From Cyclobacterium xiamenense (GTDB lineage Bacteria; Bacteroidota; Bacteroidia; Cytophagales; Cyclobacteriaceae): a stretch of 64,000 bases of DNA. The DNA lies in contig NZ_WIOK01000001.1 in assembly GCF_009467825.1 (NCBI RefSeq), forward strand, positions 290,621-354,620. Reading direction: 5' to 3'. Below the pieces are notes generated by a model. It saw nothing but the letters and a program-made list of their open reading frames with translations. It did no database searches and had not been told where the DNA came from. The position numbers and the translations under genes were made by a program. This document shows positions 55,243-64,000 of the stretch, one piece after another. The first letter of the stretch is position 1. The number at the start of each line of letters is the position of its first letter.

Positions 55243-55250
55243 TATCTTTC
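55243..55250 (+). promoter_or_regulatory. possible -7 element (TATCTTTC)
   Basis: It matches TAnnTTTG except the last base, 29 bp before the DUF2911 ATG, the same distance as the exact elements in this window. No -33 partner is visible. Confidence 0.35.
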
Positions 55251-55279
55251 ATTCATAATTACTCAAAAAACCAAATTGT

Positions 55280-55891
55280 ATGAAAACGTCAACACCACTT
55301 TATTTTCCAGCCGTACTAAGTATGCTGCTGGTTTTTTCCGTCTTTTTTCAGGCAGAGGCCCAATTGATGGCGCCTGCGCCAAGCCCTGCGGCTGCTGTTT
55401 CCCAGCAGGTGGGCTTTACGAAGATCAGCATCGAATATTCATCCCCAGCCGTAAAGGGTAGGACCGTATTTGGCGAGCTGGTGCCCTATGGAGTTCCCTG
55501 GCGTGCAGGTGCCAACGCGCCGACGACCATCGAATTCAGCACTGCGGTAAACATCTCGGGAAAAAACATCGCCCCGGGGAAGTATTCGGTATTCATTACT
55601 CCCCGGCAGTCGGGTGACTGGACCATTCACATCAATAGCAAGGGGAATGCCATCTATGCCTACATGCAGGGCGACACAGTGGATGCGGCGGCCCTGGCAA
55701 AAGACGACGCCGTAGCCATCAACGTAGCTCCGATGATGAGCGGGGAAAGTCAGGAACGCCTGTCCTACGGCATATCGGCCGAAGACAACAAGGTGGCCAA
55801 AGTGACGATTGGATGGGATACCGTACGGCTCGCCTTTATGGTGGATACGCAGGTAGACCAGAAAATGGACGGCTTCAAAGCGGCATTTTAG
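55280..55891 (+). CDS. exported DUF2911 protein
   Basis: 203 residues with a signal peptide (ending AEAQ). A beta-sandwich bears the family blocks SIEYSSPAVKGRTVFG, YGVPWRAGANAPTTIEFS and PGKYSVFITPRQSGDW. DUF2911 proteins are abundant in Bacteroidota, periplasmic or surface-bound, with no known activity. It is a single gene with a probable promoter 29 bp upstream. Confidence 0.9.
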   Translation: MKTSTPLYFPAVLSMLLVFSVFFQAEAQLMAPAPSPAAAVSQQVGFTKISIEYSSPAVKGRTVFGELVPYGVPWRAGANAPTTIEFSTAVNISGKNIAPGKYSVFITPRQSGDWTIHINSKGNAIYAYMQGDTVDAAALAKDDAVAINVAPMMSGESQERLSYGISAEDNKVAKVTIGWDTVRLAFMVDTQVDQKMDGFKAAF

Positions 55892-56122
55892 CAGCAGCCT
55901 TGCGCCGGAAAGACATTCCTATCTGGTTTTTTCCGTGGGAGGTTGCCCTTCGTGAGAAACCGTTGTGAGCCAATTAAAGAAAGAGGCGTACCGTTTTCGG
56001 TCGCTTCTTTTTGGTTTACAAAGTACGGTTTTCCATGCAGGTTTTACTACAAAAGGTATCCACCATTGGTTTGTGCCGGAACCAATCCAAGCGAGGCGTG
56101 GGAATGTTGCCGCCGCATTCGG

Positions 56123-56878
56123 TCAATCTGCTTTGAGTTTGGAGATGACGAGGCTGACTTCTGTAGTTTCAAATGCACGGATCAATAAAAGTAGCAAAGT
56201 AACTGTCAGCGATTTGGGTGACCGGATCAGTTTGCTGAGTAGAACCACCACGCGGTCTATTCTTCGTACGGCCCCTTCCCGCTCTTCCTCGCTCAGCGAC
56301 CAAAGGCGGTTGGCCGCATGCCAGGATTGGGTCCGTGCCTTGCGCATGCTAAAGTTGATGATCTTTTCGTCTTTGTTTTTACCAATCAGATCGAGCACAA
56401 ACATCAAGGGCGATACCCGGCTAAGGCGGTCTTGCAATTCGTTGGTGATTTGATAGAGGATGTCGTTTACTCTGTGGAAATCACGCTCAATGGCCTGGAT
56501 ATCCTGTCCTTCCATCACCTTGGCCGCTGCCAAAGCGAGGTCCAGGTTGATGTGCGCATTCATCCCCAACAAGATGTGCTGAACAATCGTTAGGGGCTTG
56601 TCCACCTGGTCAAACGCATAGGCCCAGGCGCCGCTGACTTTCCGATTGTTTTTATAGGCCTCGTACGCATCCAGGTATAGTCGTGCAAATACCACGTCAA
56701 ATTTTTCGAGCCGTTCATTGTCCTCAAAATTTCCCCGGGCAATTTCGGTAGCGATCTCATCGGTTGTACGCCGGTAAACGTAGGCAAACAAACCGATTCG
56801 GCTATTGCTTGCGATACTTTCCTCGATGATGTGGTCCAGCTCCTTCAGGACATCTTGAATGGTGGTGGGATTGGGCAT
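56123..56878 (-). CDS. DUF5995 family protein
   Basis: 251 residues, all-helical and soluble apart from a hydrophobic stretch near the end. Conserved blocks include GLFAYVYRRTTDEIATEI, AWAYAFDQVDKPLTIVQH and LLGMNAHINLDLALAA. The His-rich core suggests a metal or heme site, but that is my inference; the family has no assigned function. The gene stands alone with its ATG 149 bp from the Gfo/Idh stop. Confidence 0.82.
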   Translation of the reverse strand: MPNPTTIQDVLKELDHIIEESIASNSRIGLFAYVYRRTTDEIATEIARGNFEDNERLEKFDVVFARLYLDAYEAYKNNRKVSGAWAYAFDQVDKPLTIVQHILLGMNAHINLDLALAAAKVMEGQDIQAIERDFHRVNDILYQITNELQDRLSRVSPLMFVLDLIGKNKDEKIINFSMRKARTQSWHAANRLWSLSEEEREGAVRRIDRVVVLLSKLIRSPKSLTVTLLLLLIRAFETTEVSLVISKLKAD

Positions 56879-57027
56879 GGTGTTTCAGGTATTCGTGTAC
56901 TTACTAAAGAAGTCAGGATCAGACTTCGTCGCCTTGCCCACCCGAGTAAAAATTTCTGGGCAGGGCATGCCGGAACGCGATACCGGCGTCGGTTTTATGA
57001 CGCAAATCAACAGCACAGGCAGGTTTG

Positions 57028-58224
57028 CTACAACTGAATGGAGCGGCCTTCTTCTGCCGATTGGTAGGCGGCGTAGATGACATTTACGCAGTCTACCGCC
57101 AAATCAATGCCGGCAAGTGGCTCTCGACCCTCTCCAATGGCCTGTATGAAATCTGCGATCTCGGTAGAAAATCCGCGAAACCAGTCTTCGTCACAGCTCG
57201 GCCGGTTCCATCCCGCTTTGGTTTCCAGTTTTTCCGTAAAATTCTCGCTTGCAAAGGTAGTCGGGTCTACCGCATAGGTTTCGATCACATCGTTTGCCGT
57301 CATGTTGGCTTTGATGACCCCATCGGTCATGTAGGCTGTGACGCGGGTGTTGAGCCCTCCCAACCCCACGTCACTGACCAGTACGGTGGCCCGGGATCCG
57401 TCATCGAAGCGTATCACCACATTGGCCCAGTTTTCCACATCCGTTGGGTCGGAACTTATCCACCGATGCGCCTGTGCTTTTTTTGCCAACGCAGATGCCT
57501 CGGTATGGATCAGGTCTGCGGTATCGGCCATTACCGAAACTGGCAGTATTCGTTTTCCCCTGCGCTGCTCGCCTTCCCATTGTTTGAGGTAGAGGCAGGC
57601 TCCAACGGCGTGTGCGCCCATTCTGAGCAACGCTCCTCCTCCCATGTATTTCCATTCTTTGGAAAACACAGAATTCGACCCAGAATGATTTTCTTCTGCC
57701 CGAAGCTCAAGAATGGAGCCACTAGAGGCAGCGATCAATCGACGCATTTTGACAATGGGTGGGGCATATACCCAGTTTTCCGCATAGCAGAAGATCACTT
57801 TGTTTGCCCGTACGGCATCGCGTACCGCTTTCGCATGCTTTCGCGCTCCAACTCTCATTTTCGCACGTGAGACATGCAACCCGATGGGTTCGGGGTCTCC
57901 TGGCTCGCCAAAGTACCCCGTTAGCGGTTTTTCCATGATCAGGTGCTTCCCTGCTTCGGCAGCTTTGATGGCGATTTCGTGATGGGATGCCGGAGGCGTA
58001 CAAATGTCGATGATATCAATGTCTTCCCGCGCGAGCAAACGATCCAACTCAGTCGTTGCAAAGGAAACCCCGGCATCCCGGGCAAAAGACGAGGCACTTT
58101 CCTCGGTCAGGGAACAAACACCTCTGACTTCCACCAGTCCGGGCGGTAGGTTTCGGTAATTTGCCAAATGCATGCGTGCCCCATAACGGGCACCGACCAT
58201 TCCTATTCCCAGTGGTTTTTTCAT
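57028..58224 (-). CDS. Gfo/Idh/MocA family oxidoreductase
   Basis: 398 residues from MKKPLGIGM, with the Rossmann motif GMVGARYGARMHLANY and the dinucleotide-contact MEKPLTGY. The C-terminal half is the glucose-fructose oxidoreductase fold. It carries no signal peptide, so it works in the cytoplasm on a sugar or sugar acid with NAD(P). Nearby DUF1080, PL10 and GMC-remnant genes suggest oxidation of a plant or algal sugar. The substrate is unknown. Confidence 0.92.
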   Translation of the reverse strand: MKKPLGIGMVGARYGARMHLANYRNLPPGLVEVRGVCSLTEESASSFARDAGVSFATTELDRLLAREDIDIIDICTPPASHHEIAIKAAEAGKHLIMEKPLTGYFGEPGDPEPIGLHVSRAKMRVGARKHAKAVRDAVRANKVIFCYAENWVYAPPIVKMRRLIAASSGSILELRAEENHSGSNSVFSKEWKYMGGGALLRMGAHAVGACLYLKQWEGEQRRGKRILPVSVMADTADLIHTEASALAKKAQAHRWISSDPTDVENWANVVIRFDDGSRATVLVSDVGLGGLNTRVTAYMTDGVIKANMTANDVIETYAVDPTTFASENFTEKLETKAGWNRPSCDEDWFRGFSTEIADFIQAIGEGREPLAGIDLAVDCVNVIYAAYQSAEEGRSIQL

Positions 58225-58617
58225 CTGGTACAGCGATTTTTTAGCAGTTTTTTCTAGTGGTGTACTCGGCGGCCCCATGATTTTGGATCACGACCGACCT
58301 ACTGATGCGAAGCTAGCAGAATTTTGATAGATTTAAAAGTATTGGACTACCGCAGCTTTATGCCAAAATCCGGGTTACCACCCCGTACCGGTGGCGAAAC
58401 AAAAGCCCAGCGCGAGGTTTGTTGACTTCTTTCCAGGCACGAAAGGGGCCTTGTTTCTTTCCTGCAGAATTTCCGGTATTGTTCCTGCTGGGAATCACCA
58501 CAGCTAGCCCATGGCCCCTGCCGCATTCGGGCAAGGAATTCTATCGATCACCCCATCGGACTGCTAGGTCAAAAAGTACGCGGGTTTTTCGCAGGCAGGA
58601 ATTCTTCCAACTAGCAT
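58225..58617. other. intergenic region between minus-strand genes
   Basis: 393 bp between the PL10 stop and the Gfo/Idh start. No remnant, terminator or -7 element was recognised. Confidence 0.5.
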
Positions 58618-60057
58618 TTAATTGGTCCTTTCCGAAAATTTTTCAAGTTGATTGTTCAATTCCAGGAATTCACACAGCGTGGCTACATTTTTATTAAAAA
58701 CGCTACTGCTAATGCGATCCATGGTAAGGTATTGGCCGTTCCAGCGTTCCCCTCGTGGCATGTTCTTCTTAAATCGATCGTTTTTTGTGATCCAGGCTCC
58801 GGATTCCTCTTGTTCGTCCAGTATGCGCACCACATCCCCGGAAATATCCGCAATACGGCGCGTCAATGCTTTTTTTGAGTTCGTGTACTGTTCGGCTTTA
58901 CGCAGAGCCTCGTGGCCCATTTCAAGGGCTTTTTCATACCGGAGGGTACTTTTCTCAAGCGGTACCTGCAGATCCGTCTGATACGCATATCCGGTTCGGC
59001 GTTCGGGGTGCAGATCTTCCAGCTTTTCTACACGAATTCGGGGTCTATCGTAGTAAAGTGCTTTGTTTGTTCCGAGTTCTACAAAGCGGGCCCACATACC
59101 GTTTTCCATCCTGACCTCTCGAAGCCATCGCAAGGCATCGGGGATGGGTTCGAGTAAGGTTTCGTTTCCGAGGATGAGGTACAAATCGATCAGGGTATTG
59201 ATGTTCTTAACGGTAACAGATGGACATACTGCTGGGGGCTCGAAGGTGCGCGCCCAGGCCGGCTGAAGAAACTCGTTGTATTGTTGCGCCCAACCGGGTT
59301 GGGGCGGCGGTAGTTGGGAGATCATCAGAAACCGGGCAGCCTTGCGCAGGCTTTGTTCAATGGCCTCGTCCCCCGGGTAGTACCGGTAGGCCTCCAGCAT
59401 GACGCGAATGCAATCGTTAATCCCCCCGTCATTGAAAGTGGCATAATCGTGGTAATTTCCTTGTTTGGGGTACTTGTGAGGCCAACCCCCGTTGTCCAGC
59501 TGGGTTTTCAGCATCATGTGTATGGCTTTTTGGGTGGCCGCAGTCAACAGAGGATCGTCTACTAGCTGATCCAAGGCCATCAAAAAGCTAACGGCCGATT
59601 GGCTTTGATCATCATCGAAACTCACTACTTCGTTGTTCAAATTAGTAAAATCGATCGTATGATCCCATCCGCCGTGTTTGTTTTGCCCCCGAATCAATGC
59701 ATGTGCTGCCTCTTTGGCGAATGCCAAAGCCTGCCTGTCAGAAGTGACCCGATAGGCACGCAAAAAGGATTGGCCCACGGCGGGAGTACCCGGAGGCTGA
59801 ACCTCAATGGTATGTGCATCGGCAGGACTTTCTCCCCACCGCATCGATAGGTCAGGAGTTACGTAGTAGACATAGCCTCCTTCGGTATTCAGCGAGTGAA
59901 AAAATGCCAGTCCTTTTTTCAAGGCCGCATGCGTCCGCTGTACTAAGTCGTTTCGCCCGGATACGGGCGCCTGGGCATGCACAGCAATCGGAAATACAGT
60001 CGGCAGCAGACCAACAGCGATCGCGAAAATCAGTATTTCCTTTCGGTAGGATATCAT
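58618..60057 (-). CDS. PL10 family pectate lyase, secreted
   Basis: 479 residues with a signal peptide (ending VHAQ). An alpha/alpha toroid follows, containing the family blocks DNGGWPHKYPKQGNYHDYA, TFNDGGINDCIRVMLEAY and GWAQQYNEFLQPAWARTFEP. PL10 cleaves de-esterified homogalacturonan (or related uronic chains) by beta-elimination using an Arg base and calcium. It lacks an attached sorting domain. The nearest genes are Gfo/Idh downstream and an epimerase upstream. The pectin target is inferred from the family. Confidence 0.92.
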   Translation of the reverse strand: MISYRKEILIFAIAVGLLPTVFPIAVHAQAPVSGRNDLVQRTHAALKKGLAFFHSLNTEGGYVYYVTPDLSMRWGESPADAHTIEVQPPGTPAVGQSFLRAYRVTSDRQALAFAKEAAHALIRGQNKHGGWDHTIDFTNLNNEVVSFDDDQSQSAVSFLMALDQLVDDPLLTAATQKAIHMMLKTQLDNGGWPHKYPKQGNYHDYATFNDGGINDCIRVMLEAYRYYPGDEAIEQSLRKAARFLMISQLPPPQPGWAQQYNEFLQPAWARTFEPPAVCPSVTVKNINTLIDLYLILGNETLLEPIPDALRWLREVRMENGMWARFVELGTNKALYYDRPRIRVEKLEDLHPERRTGYAYQTDLQVPLEKSTLRYEKALEMGHEALRKAEQYTNSKKALTRRIADISGDVVRILDEQEESGAWITKNDRFKKNMPRGERWNGQYLTMDRISSSVFNKNVATLCEFLELNNQLEKFSERTN

Positions 60058-60375
60058 TTTTATGGGATTATTGTTAAAAACAGGCCGTACGGATTAAGCT
60101 GTTTGAAAATACATAAATCCCGCCAAATTGCCATTATTCGCTTGGGTTTTTCTACGCTGCCTGTCCAAGAACGATCGTTCCCTTGCTTGCGCGTGCGTGT
60201 TCGGTTGATCGTTGCGGGCATAAGCGGTGTTCTCCGGATCGGTCGCTTTTCAAGATAGGCACCTGGCCCCAATTGACACCGAACCTATCTTTTTTTTAGT
60301 CCCATGTCTGGAAATCGGATACGATCGGTAGATCGTCAAAAAGCCCGGTTGTTCAACGTATACGGGGAAAGCGCC
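60058..60375. other. intergenic region upstream of the PL10 gene
   Basis: 318 bp. No remnant, -7 element or terminator recognised on either strand. Confidence 0.45.
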
Positions 60376-60465
60376 TTACCGAAAAGGGTTGGGACCGGGA
60401 GAAATGGAGTAATCGTCCTTTTTCATAAACTTTTTGACGGTGTTTTCTTTTACTTCTGTCATCAT
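60376..60465 (-). CDS. possible small ORF or gene start remnant (29 residues)
   Basis: ATG ATG begins two bases after the stop of the epimerase gene and reads MMTEVKENTVKKFMKKDDYS, then ISPGPNPFR and TAA. It has the spacing of a coupled gene and a Lys-rich composition like its neighbour. It is too short to identify. It may be the truncated head of a gene that travelled with the epimerase. Confidence 0.35.
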   Translation of the reverse strand: MMTEVKENTVKKFMKKDDYSISPGPNPFR

Positions 60466-60467
60466 TT

Positions 60468-61406
60468 TTATGAGGAATAATTATTCAAAGGAATGCTTAC
60501 TGGTTTAAAGCTTATTCCCAAATCCTTTATTGCCAATTCTGAACTATAAACAATTTCAGGTTTGCCTGCCGGAGGTTGATTGTTGAGCATCAATGTAACA
60601 TCTGAAACCCTGTAGCTTTCCCCCGACAAGAGATAGTTTTTCCCATGGATGTTTTTGATTACAGCCGCTTTGTAAATCGCCTCGGCAACATCTTCTACGT
60701 CTACCAATGCCCATAAAACATCCATATCATAGATCATTTGTATGAATGGGTTGGGCGCAATTTTATTTTTAAACAGAAATTGTATACCCGTTGAGGTGGA
60801 ATCCTGTCTGTCTGATAAAGATTTTCCCATTACACCCACAGGCGAAACAGAGGTAATTTCAAAATGCAGCTTCGGGTGGTCAGTGATAAATTTATTGACG
60901 GTCTGATTGGCGATAAACTTTGCCTGGGCATAAGGAATGCCTTCTTCGCTCATAAAAGGTTGATCATTTTCAGTGATTTGGTCTCCCTCCGTTTTTCCTG
61001 CAGGTAAAAATGGAAAGTTGGTGTTGTAAGCCGCAACAGATGCAATAAAAACGACTTTCTCAATTCCGGGAATCGTAAGAACTGCTTCCAGAAAATTTTC
61101 CGTTCCCTTGATGGTCGGGTCAAACAGATCTTTCTGAAGGTCTTTCACATCCAATTGGAAGGGGGTTCCTCCATGAATTACTACTTCACAGTCTTTAAGA
61201 AAATCCATAAGCTCTTGCTTATTTTCGACATCGAGTTGAACGATTTCCAGATTCTCGGCATTTTTGAGGCTGAGTAAATGCTTATACTTTTCTTTTTTGG
61301 AAAGGTCTGTAGTTGATACTTTTACCTTGTATCCTTCATTTAAGAACTTTTGAGTGTTGTAGCTTCCAATAAAGCCCGAACCTCCGATGATGCCTACTGT
61401 TTTCAT
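60468..61406 (-). CDS. NAD-dependent epimerase/dehydratase (extended SDR)
   Basis: 312 residues of an extended SDR: GIIGGSGFIGSYNTQ at the N terminus, a YxxxK active site in IPYAQAKFIANQ and the later SVSPVGVMGKSL. This branch resembles dihydroflavonol reductase-like oxidoreductases more than sugar-nucleotide epimerases. The gene is AT-rich (32% GC in a 60-bp sample at 60481) against 60% in the sulfatase just beyond, a sign of transfer. The substrate is unknown. Confidence 0.85.
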   Translation of the reverse strand: MKTVGIIGGSGFIGSYNTQKFLNEGYKVKVSTTDLSKKEKYKHLLSLKNAENLEIVQLDVENKQELMDFLKDCEVVIHGGTPFQLDVKDLQKDLFDPTIKGTENFLEAVLTIPGIEKVVFIASVAAYNTNFPFLPAGKTEGDQITENDQPFMSEEGIPYAQAKFIANQTVNKFITDHPKLHFEITSVSPVGVMGKSLSDRQDSTSTGIQFLFKNKIAPNPFIQMIYDMDVLWALVDVEDVAEAIYKAAVIKNIHGKNYLLSGESYRVSDVTLMLNNQPPAGKPEIVYSSELAIKDLGISFKPVSIPLNNYSS

Positions 61407-62008
61407 GTGTTAAAAGATAAATTTACGCCTACACTATTCGGTGGTCGACATACCCGTTTTTATTATTGTCAGTTCTTCGGTTATTCTTTTCGGTTGCTGT
61501 TGGAATAATCAAAATAGCTCCATGATTCGGCATTCGTGATTTTCTATTCCTGATTGGTGGTACAACTCGAAATGGCCAATATGATCAGTACAGGTGAAAA
61601 CAAAAGTTTCATTATTTCCTGGCTTGAATTAATTTGGTAGTCGATTAAACTGTAACTCCGAATAATTTACTTCATTCAACGTTTCCACCGCTCAGGCTTA
61701 GGACGAAAGGGGTAAACTACTTTCCCAATGATCGGAATTATTTTCTGAAGGAAGATTTTTAATTAGTTAAAATCAGTGATAATGGGTGGGCCAACCCGCG
61801 GATGAAAAAAGTTAAAGGCAGGGGCTTTGGCGCCCAGTTCGTTGAGCTGCTTACCCGTCAGGCTGATGGAATATTGATGCAGGATGTCAGTAACGGAACC
61901 TTGACTAAAAGACACCGCCTTTACCATTGTTTTTGTGGGTTGGTACGAACCGTTCCGCGCATTCACCGCCAATTATTTACCAACAGGGAATCTGATCCAT
62001 TTTGGCTT
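61407..62008. other. intergenic region, nothing supported
   Basis: 602 bp between the sulfatase stop and the epimerase start. A 69-codon minus frame (61763-61972) without a domain is the only candidate, and its reading is not convincing. No terminator stem for the sulfatase gene was seen. Confidence 0.45.
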
Positions 62009-63565
62009 TTAAAACGATTCAAAGTTATTCTTCTTTACCAATCCGTTGCTGTCGATGGAATAGCCCTCCGGGGGACCGTCTTTCCATGTCAATTCAGGCA
62101 CCATGTCCAGCAACACGTTTCGGTGTTCTTCGATGACCTGTGTGTTCTCTTTTTTATAGGCCACATTATCCCATTCGTTGGGATCGTTTTCGTGATCGTA
62201 GAGTTCTTCCAGGTTGATCTCCGGATAGTAAATGTACCGGTACCGCATGCTTCTTACGGCATGCCCCGTGACCCCATTGGGTTTGGGGTTGGGAAACTTG
62301 TAGCTGGATACGACCGGAGCCGTTTCGGTACCGGGGTCGTTTAGTTGGGGCACCAGGCTTCTTCCATCCAAATGGGGAGGAGGAGAAAAACCCGTTAGCT
62401 CTACCAGTGTGGGGTACAGGTCCATAAGGCTAACGGGTTGGTCGCAACGGCTGCCTGCCTGCTCCATACCGGGAACGGAAATGAGTAGCGGCACCCGGGT
62501 GGACCGTTCCCATAGGGTGAATTTTTCAATATTGTCTTTTTCGCCCATGTGCATGCCGTGGTCGGACCATAATACCACGATGGTGTTCTCGGCGTAGGCC
62601 GATTGTTCCAGGGCATCCAGCAAGCGGCCCACCATGGCATCGGAAAACGTGATGGAGGCGGCATAGGACTGGATGATTTTTTCCCATTGCGCGTTTTCCA
62701 GTACCCATTCCATGATATACCGGCGGCCATGATCGAAGGCATCTTCCAGGTCGTTTTTTCGCCGCTCGGGTAAGACAATGTCTTCCAATGGATACATGTC
62801 GAAGTATTTTTGGGGAACCTCCCAGGGATCGTGGGGTTTCCACATACCCGCAGCCAGGAAGAAAGGCTTTTCGTGTGGCTGTTGGAGCTGGTAACTTGCC
62901 CAGTCTACGATGTGGTAGTCGGCCATTTTTTCATCCGGAACGGGGATGGCACCCCAGGTCCACCAGCCATCTGCCCCGCCACCGGGCCGGTTTTCGTTGT
63001 CCACGTCTTCCGGATAAATGACGTCCTTGGGGGCGCGGATTTGGAAGGGATGGGAGATGTAGGGGCTGGGGTAATAAAAATCCCAATTGGCCGGCTCTAC
63101 CTGGCTGGTTGGCGACCAGGGAGGTGCCTGGCTGTGGTAAATTTTACCCGCGCCCAGTGTTTTGTAGCCATTTTGCTGGAAAAATTGCTCCAGGGTGACC
63201 ACTTCCTTCAGTGCTTCAAATTCCCGCCATTTCGGGCCGTCACCCCAATACACATTCGCTGCTCCTGAGCGCGCATGGTGCACCCCGGTAAGGATGGCCG
63301 CACGGGTGGGTGCGCAGGCCGGTGCAGGGGTGTGGGCATTGGTAAATACCATGGAAGCAGCCGCCAGCCGATCAATGTTAGGGGTATGGATTTTCATGCC
63401 CGCATGTCCGGATAAAAACCCGGCCCAGTCGTTCAAATCGTCTACCGCGATAAATAGGATGTTTGGCTTTGTTTCGTCCGGTTTTTTCTCCGGTACACCA
63501 CAGGCCTGGATTAGCAGGATTCCTGCTGCTACCAGGAAAATATCTTTTGGGAAAAGGGCTCTCAT
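62009..63565 (-). CDS. exported sulfatase (iduronate-2-sulfatase-like, family S1)
   Basis: 518 residues with a lipobox IQAC (Cys22). The formylglycine motif Cys84-Ala-Pro-Thr-Arg88 is in PACAPTRAAIL. Calcium ligands come from VDDLNDWAG near the start and WSDHGMHMGEK later. The pattern HTPNIDRLAAAS and FFYPSPY-like middle match iduronate-2-sulfatase-type members, which cut 2-O-sulfate from uronic acids. A surface lipoprotein acting on a sulfated glycan is inferred. It is not adjacent to the other sulfatase. Confidence 0.93.
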   Translation of the reverse strand: MRALFPKDIFLVAAGILLIQACGVPEKKPDETKPNILFIAVDDLNDWAGFLSGHAGMKIHTPNIDRLAAASMVFTNAHTPAPACAPTRAAILTGVHHARSGAANVYWGDGPKWREFEALKEVVTLEQFFQQNGYKTLGAGKIYHSQAPPWSPTSQVEPANWDFYYPSPYISHPFQIRAPKDVIYPEDVDNENRPGGGADGWWTWGAIPVPDEKMADYHIVDWASYQLQQPHEKPFFLAAGMWKPHDPWEVPQKYFDMYPLEDIVLPERRKNDLEDAFDHGRRYIMEWVLENAQWEKIIQSYAASITFSDAMVGRLLDALEQSAYAENTIVVLWSDHGMHMGEKDNIEKFTLWERSTRVPLLISVPGMEQAGSRCDQPVSLMDLYPTLVELTGFSPPPHLDGRSLVPQLNDPGTETAPVVSSYKFPNPKPNGVTGHAVRSMRYRYIYYPEINLEELYDHENDPNEWDNVAYKKENTQVIEEHRNVLLDMVPELTWKDGPPEGYSIDSNGLVKKNNFESF

Positions 63566-64000
63566 TGGGGGCAGTGTTTTTCTTGTGACTCGAACATTGA
63601 ATATAGATTAAAAAGATGACCGGTGCAACTCTGGTATAGCCAGCAAAGGGCCGAATTGATCGATACCGGTGATCTAGCTCAAATTCCGAAAAACGTGCCC
63701 TATTGAGCAGATAAGGCCATTGTAGTTGCTACAAAAACAGTTTTACCCCAATTATTCAAAGTGAGGTGAAAAATCAATAAGGATTGCCCGTTCACAGTCC
63801 AATTAGGTTAAATTCGTAACAACTGCATTGCTGTTTTGTGGAAAATGAGGTAAAATGGTTGGTACAGTTAAATCCAAGTGGACGTTAGCCAAACTATTCA
63901 AGTGAAGCGATGATAGCGCAATAAACAGAGCGCTTTATCGCTCAAAAATTCTCAAAAAGGATCAAAGAACACTGAACCACCTGAGCTATTTCACCGAAAT
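63566..64000. other. window-end intergenic region
   Basis: 435 bp with no gene. A short hairpin (GAGCG, 6-nt loop, CGCTC) lies at 63928-63943. The last about 30 bases read, on the minus strand, like a tRNA D-arm (AAATAGCTCAGGTGGTT), but the rest of a tRNA is absent. Confidence 0.5.

Noticed and set aside
63950..64000. tRNA-like D-arm on the minus strand at the window end
   Set aside because: Only the stretch resembling AAATAGCTCAGGTGG matches; the D-stem does not close and there is no T-arm (GGTTCGA) or acceptor end in the next 80 bases.

Overview
The window comes from a Bacteroidota genome, most likely a marine polysaccharide degrader. The signs are Por/type IX secretion C-terminal sorting domains on exported proteins, a SusC-like outer-membrane barrel, -7 promoter elements of the Bacteroidota form TAnnTTTG upstream of several genes, tandem rhomboids after mutL, and many sulfatase, PSD1/DUF1501, DUF1080 and Gfo/Idh genes. 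I cannot name the genus; Saprospirales or Cytophagales would fit. No rRNA, tRNA, CRISPR array, insertion sequence or prophage was found.

Layout. 1-9.5 kb is mostly housekeeping: the C-terminal part of mutL, two rhomboid proteases, a TetR regulator, rlmN, a sulfatase, clpB with a clear terminator, and glutaminase. 9.5-14.7 kb is a minus-strand operon of exported carbohydrate genes (PSD1 cytochrome, DUF1501, sugar isomerase-like). 15.2-20.5 kb has a secreted CBM6/Ig repeat protein built from near-identical 678-bp units, an S51 peptidase with a sorting tail, and a small beta-flower gene broken by an in-frame TAG. 21-26 kb carries two Crp/Fnr regulators, each followed by a short gene set. The second is followed directly by a perfect TTGAC-N4-GTCAA operator and a -7 element. 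26-32.8 kb holds a porin, oxidoreductases, DoxX, a GH51-like arabinofuranosidase and an SDR. 33-39.6 kb is AT-richer and worn: a sulfotransferase, an alcohol dehydrogenase, NTF2-like proteins, a RidA remnant, a frameshifted outer-membrane receptor and an orphan gene.

40.4-49.2 kb has a PQQ dehydrogenase with a built-in cytochrome, a large hybrid histidine kinase translationally overlapped with a FIST sensor gene, an exported beta-carbonic anhydrase and a DUF2490 protein. 49.6-51.9 kb is a compact four-gene operon: two DUF1538 membrane proteins, a PII-like protein and a CBS protein. It is the best candidate here for an undescribed regulated ion-transport system. 52-64 kb has sugar-oxidation and polysaccharide genes (GMC remnant, PepSY, DUF1080, Gfo/Idh, PL10 pectate lyase, iduronate-sulfatase-like) mixed with gene fragments.

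Working together, the sulfatases, PL10 lyase, GH51 enzyme, CBM6 protein, DUF1080 protein and Gfo/Idh oxidoreductase point to growth on sulfated, pectin-like or arabinose-containing glycans. At least five genes are truncated or interrupted, which suggests gene turnover between the intact operons. Function names rest on motif recognition by eye. No database search was run.
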